Source: an uncultured Caryophanales bacterium
GTDB taxonomy: Bacteria; Bacillota_I; Bacilli_A; RFN20; CAG-826
Length of the DNA stretch: 6,569 nt
NCBI GenBank assembly: GCA_946622925.1
Contig: CAMOQM010000054.1
Location: 1 to 6,569 of the forward strand
Direction: 5' to 3'
The position numbers were made by a program, and so were the translations under genes. Below, in pieces: positions 4,603 to 6,569 of this stretch. Numbering within the stretch: position 1 is the stretch's first letter; each line of letters opens with the position of its first letter. Under the pieces are notes generated by a model. It did not search any database and was not told where the DNA came from. It was given only the letters and a program-made list of their open reading frames with translations.

Positions 4603-6569
4603 ATGCCTAGCTATGATGCCAAACATATCCGCAACGTCGCTATCTTAGGCCACCAGGGTTGCGGTAAGACCTCGTTAGTCGAGGCCATGGCCTATGCCTG
4701 CAAATTAATCCCGGAAAAAGGCGAAGTCGAAAAGAAGAATACCATCTCCGACTATACCGCTTCCGAGCAGAAAAGAGGCATCTCCACCCAAGCTGCCGTC
4801 GTACCTCTATATATAGGCGAAAACAAAGTTAATATCATCGATATCCCAGGCAACGATGACTTCATCTCCGAAGCCATCGGCGTGACCGGAGTCATCAAAG
4901 GCGCGATTTTGGTAATCGATGCTTCCGTCGGTATCCAAGTCGGCACCTTAAAACATTGGAAACAACTTCGTAAGAAAGGCGTCCCGACCTTCATCTTCGT
5001 CAATAAGATGGATAAGGAAGGCATCGACTTCGAATTCTTGCTTGAGGAAATCCGCGAGAAATTCGGCTCTAACGTCATCTCCTTCTGCTACCCATTAGGC
5101 CATGACGATAAGTTCGATGGCTTTGCCAACGCCGTTGACTTAAAGGCCCACGTCTATAATGGCAAGGAATGCGTCGAAGCCGAAATCTACCCCGATAAAC
5201 GGGCCCGTGTCTTCGAACTCCATAACACCATCGTCGAAGAAGTCGCCAAAGTTAACGACGAATTATTAGAAAGATTCTTCAATGGCGAGGAATTCACCGC
5301 CGAGGAAATCAACTCCTCCTTAAAGCAAAGCGTCATCGCGGGCGACATCACCCCGGTTATCGTTGGCTGCGCGACCAAAAACATCGGCGTGGCCACCTTA
5401 TTGAGGATGCTTCAGGATTATTTGCCTTGCCCCGCTGACTTAAAGCCGCTTGAAGCCACCGATGAAAACGGCAACCCCGTGGTTAGGGCCACTAGCGACG
5501 ATGAACCTTTCTCCGCCTATTGCTTTAAGACCGTGGTCGACCCCTATTCCGGCACCGTCAACATCATCAAGGTTTGCTCGGGTGTCCTGCATTCTGGCGA
5601 TACCGTCGACATCAATGGCGAGCAAGTCAAAGTCTCTAACCTCTTCACCATGACCGGCAAGAAGCTTGATCCCGTCGAAGAACTTAGGGCCGGCGATATC
5701 GGAGCCATCACCAAACTTGATAATCTCCGTTCTGGCCATACCTTATGCTCACCTAAGGCCGTTATCCGTTATAAACCGGTGGCTTATCCTACCGCGGTTA
5801 TCTTCAAAGCCATCCTTGCCGATAAGGCTACCGAAGGTAAATTAATCCCGGCCTTAACCAAGATGCAGATGGAAGATCCTTGCATCGAAGTCCGCCGCAA
5901 CAACGAAACCAAGCAGCTCTTATTAGGTGGGGTCTCCGAAACCCATATCGATTACGTCTTAGATAAGCTAAAAACCGTCTACAAGATCGAAGTCGGCACC
6001 GAAAGGATGAAGGTCGTCTACCGCGAATCCATCAAAGCCAGCGCCGAAGGAGATGGCCGTTACATTAAACAGACCGGTGGTTCGGGCTTCTATGGCGTAG
6101 TTAAGATGCGCTTTGAGCCAGCCGAAGAAAGCGTCTTCGCCGAAGAAGTCTTCGGTGGGGCGGTTCCGAAAAACTACTTCCCGGCCGTCGAAAAAGGTTT
6201 CTTCGAAGCCTTACAGAAAGGTCCGCTTGCCGGCTTCCCAGTCATTGGAGTCAAAGGAACCTTGTTAGATGGTAAATACCACCCCGTCGACTCTAACGAA
6301 CAAGCCTTCCGTATGGCCGCCATCTTGGCTTTCAAGGATGCGGTTATGAAATGCCGCCCGATTATCTTGGAGCCAATCCTTAGATTGAAGGTCAACGTCG
6401 AATCTCGCTTCACGGGGGCGGTCTTAAGTGATCTTAATACCAGGCGCGCCCGCATCCAAAATATCGAGGAGAAGGATTTCGGTAACCAGGAAATCGAAGT
6501 TCTCATCCCTGAAGCGGAAGTCATCGACTATACGACCCAACTTAAATCCATCACCCAGGCTTCTGGCTT
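4603..6569 (+). CDS. EF-G-like translational GTPase (FusA paralogue), 3' end outside window
   Basis: 655 codons of an elongation-factor-G-like protein with an uninterrupted frame to the window edge. It lacks perhaps the last 35-45 residues (the end of domain V). The G domain has P-loop GHQGCGKTS (16-24), switch I KRGIS (57-61), switch II DIPGND (80-85) and NKMD (134-137). Domain II follows (about 302-390, SGVLHSGDTV), domain III (MQMEDP to the KTVYKIEVGTE region), domain IV (GGSGFYG at 492-498, PVDSNEQAF at 561-569) and domain V (ILEPILRLKVNV onward). Its P-loop and early region resemble the Firmicutes EF-G-like paralogues rather than canonical FusA (GHxDAGKTT, DTPGHVD). Asn84 stands where EF-G has its catalytic His. 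The cellular role is unknown: a specialised translocase, ribosome-release or ribosome-protection factor are all possible. The start is fixed by AAGGAGA (4589-4595), 7 bases before ATG, overlapping the double stop TAATAA of the Fic gene. Canonical fusA neighbours (rpsL, rpsG, tuf) are not seen. Confidence 0.9.
   Translation, partial: MPSYDAKHIRNVAILGHQGCGKTSLVEAMAYACKLIPEKGEVEKKNTISDYTASEQKRGISTQAAVVPLYIGENKVNIIDIPGNDDFISEAIGVTGVIKGAILVIDASVGIQVGTLKHWKQLRKKGVPTFIFVNKMDKEGIDFEFLLEEIREKFGSNVISFCYPLGHDDKFDGFANAVDLKAHVYNGKECVEAEIYPDKRARVFELHNTIVEEVAKVNDELLERFFNGEEFTAEEINSSLKQSVIAGDITPVIVGCATKNIGVATLLRMLQDYLPCPADLKPLEATDENGNPVVRATSDDEPFSAYCFKTVVDPYSGTVNIIKVCSGVLHSGDTVDINGEQVKVSNLFTMTGKKLDPVEELRAGDIGAITKLDNLRSGHTLCSPKAVIRYKPVAYPTAVIFKAILADKATEGKLIPALTKMQMEDPCIEVRRNNETKQLLLGGVSETHIDYVLDKLKTVYKIEVGTERMKVVYRESIKASAEGDGRYIKQTGGSGFYGVVKMRFEPAEESVFAEEVFGGAVPKNYFPAVEKGFFEALQKGPLAGFPVIGVKGTLLDGKYHPVDSNEQAFRMAAILAFKDAVMKCRPIILEPILRLKVNVESRFTGAVLSDLNTRRARIQNIEEKDFGNQEIEVLIPEAEVIDYTTQLKSITQASG

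Noticed and set aside
4752..6524. Several long minus-strand and alternate-frame open frames across the EF-G-like gene
   Set aside because: They are low-complexity shadows of a strongly coding + strand frame with all translational-GTPase motifs, and none shows a recognisable domain or ribosome binding site.
1..6569. Insertion sequences, CRISPR arrays, tRNA or rRNA genes
   Set aside because: No terminal inverted repeats, transposase motifs, regularly spaced repeats, CCA-type tRNA ends or rRNA-like conserved stretches were seen on either strand.

Overview
The window reads as bacterial chromosome from a low-to-moderate-GC Gram-positive lineage (Bacillota/Firmicutes; perhaps an uncultured Bacilli or Mollicutes-related gut group, though that finer placement is a guess). 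The clues are AGGAG-type ribosome binding sites, a short SecG with two membrane segments, Rho-independent terminators with T tracts, tightly packed genes all on the + strand, and the Firmicutes flavour of the low-molecular-weight phosphatase and EF-G-like protein. Trp is read from TGG and a TGA codon ends uvrB exactly where the protein should end, so the standard bacterial code applies rather than the mycoplasma code.

Layout. (1) 1-966: the C-terminal end of UvrB (excision repair), overlapped by 4 bases by a HAD-superfamily phosphatase. (2) 967-1315: secG (protein export) behind a candidate promoter, closed by a clear terminator. (3) 1316-2592: folD (one-carbon/folate metabolism), followed with zero spacing and in the same frame by a low-molecular-weight protein tyrosine phosphatase. 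(4) 2622-3478: a small PhoH-family ATPase, closed by a long two-tier terminator. (5) 3498-6569: a well-formed promoter driving a Fic-domain protein with a C-terminal winged helix and, 15 bases downstream, an EF-G-like translational GTPase that runs off the window end. No stretch longer than about 140 bases lacks a gene.

Regions 1-4 are ordinary housekeeping genes with small sequence oddities. The most interesting part is region 5. The Fic protein keeps most of the Fic core, but the acidic residue of the HPFx(D/E)GNGR active-site motif is His199, and the glutamate of the N-terminal inhibitory helix motif is Gly60. It appears to share a transcription unit with a divergent EF-G paralogue whose switch II carries Asn where EF-G has its catalytic His. 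Fic and Doc enzymes are known to modify GTPases, including EF-Tu in the case of Doc, so a functional Fic/translational-GTPase pair is a testable hypothesis. It is not established by this sequence.
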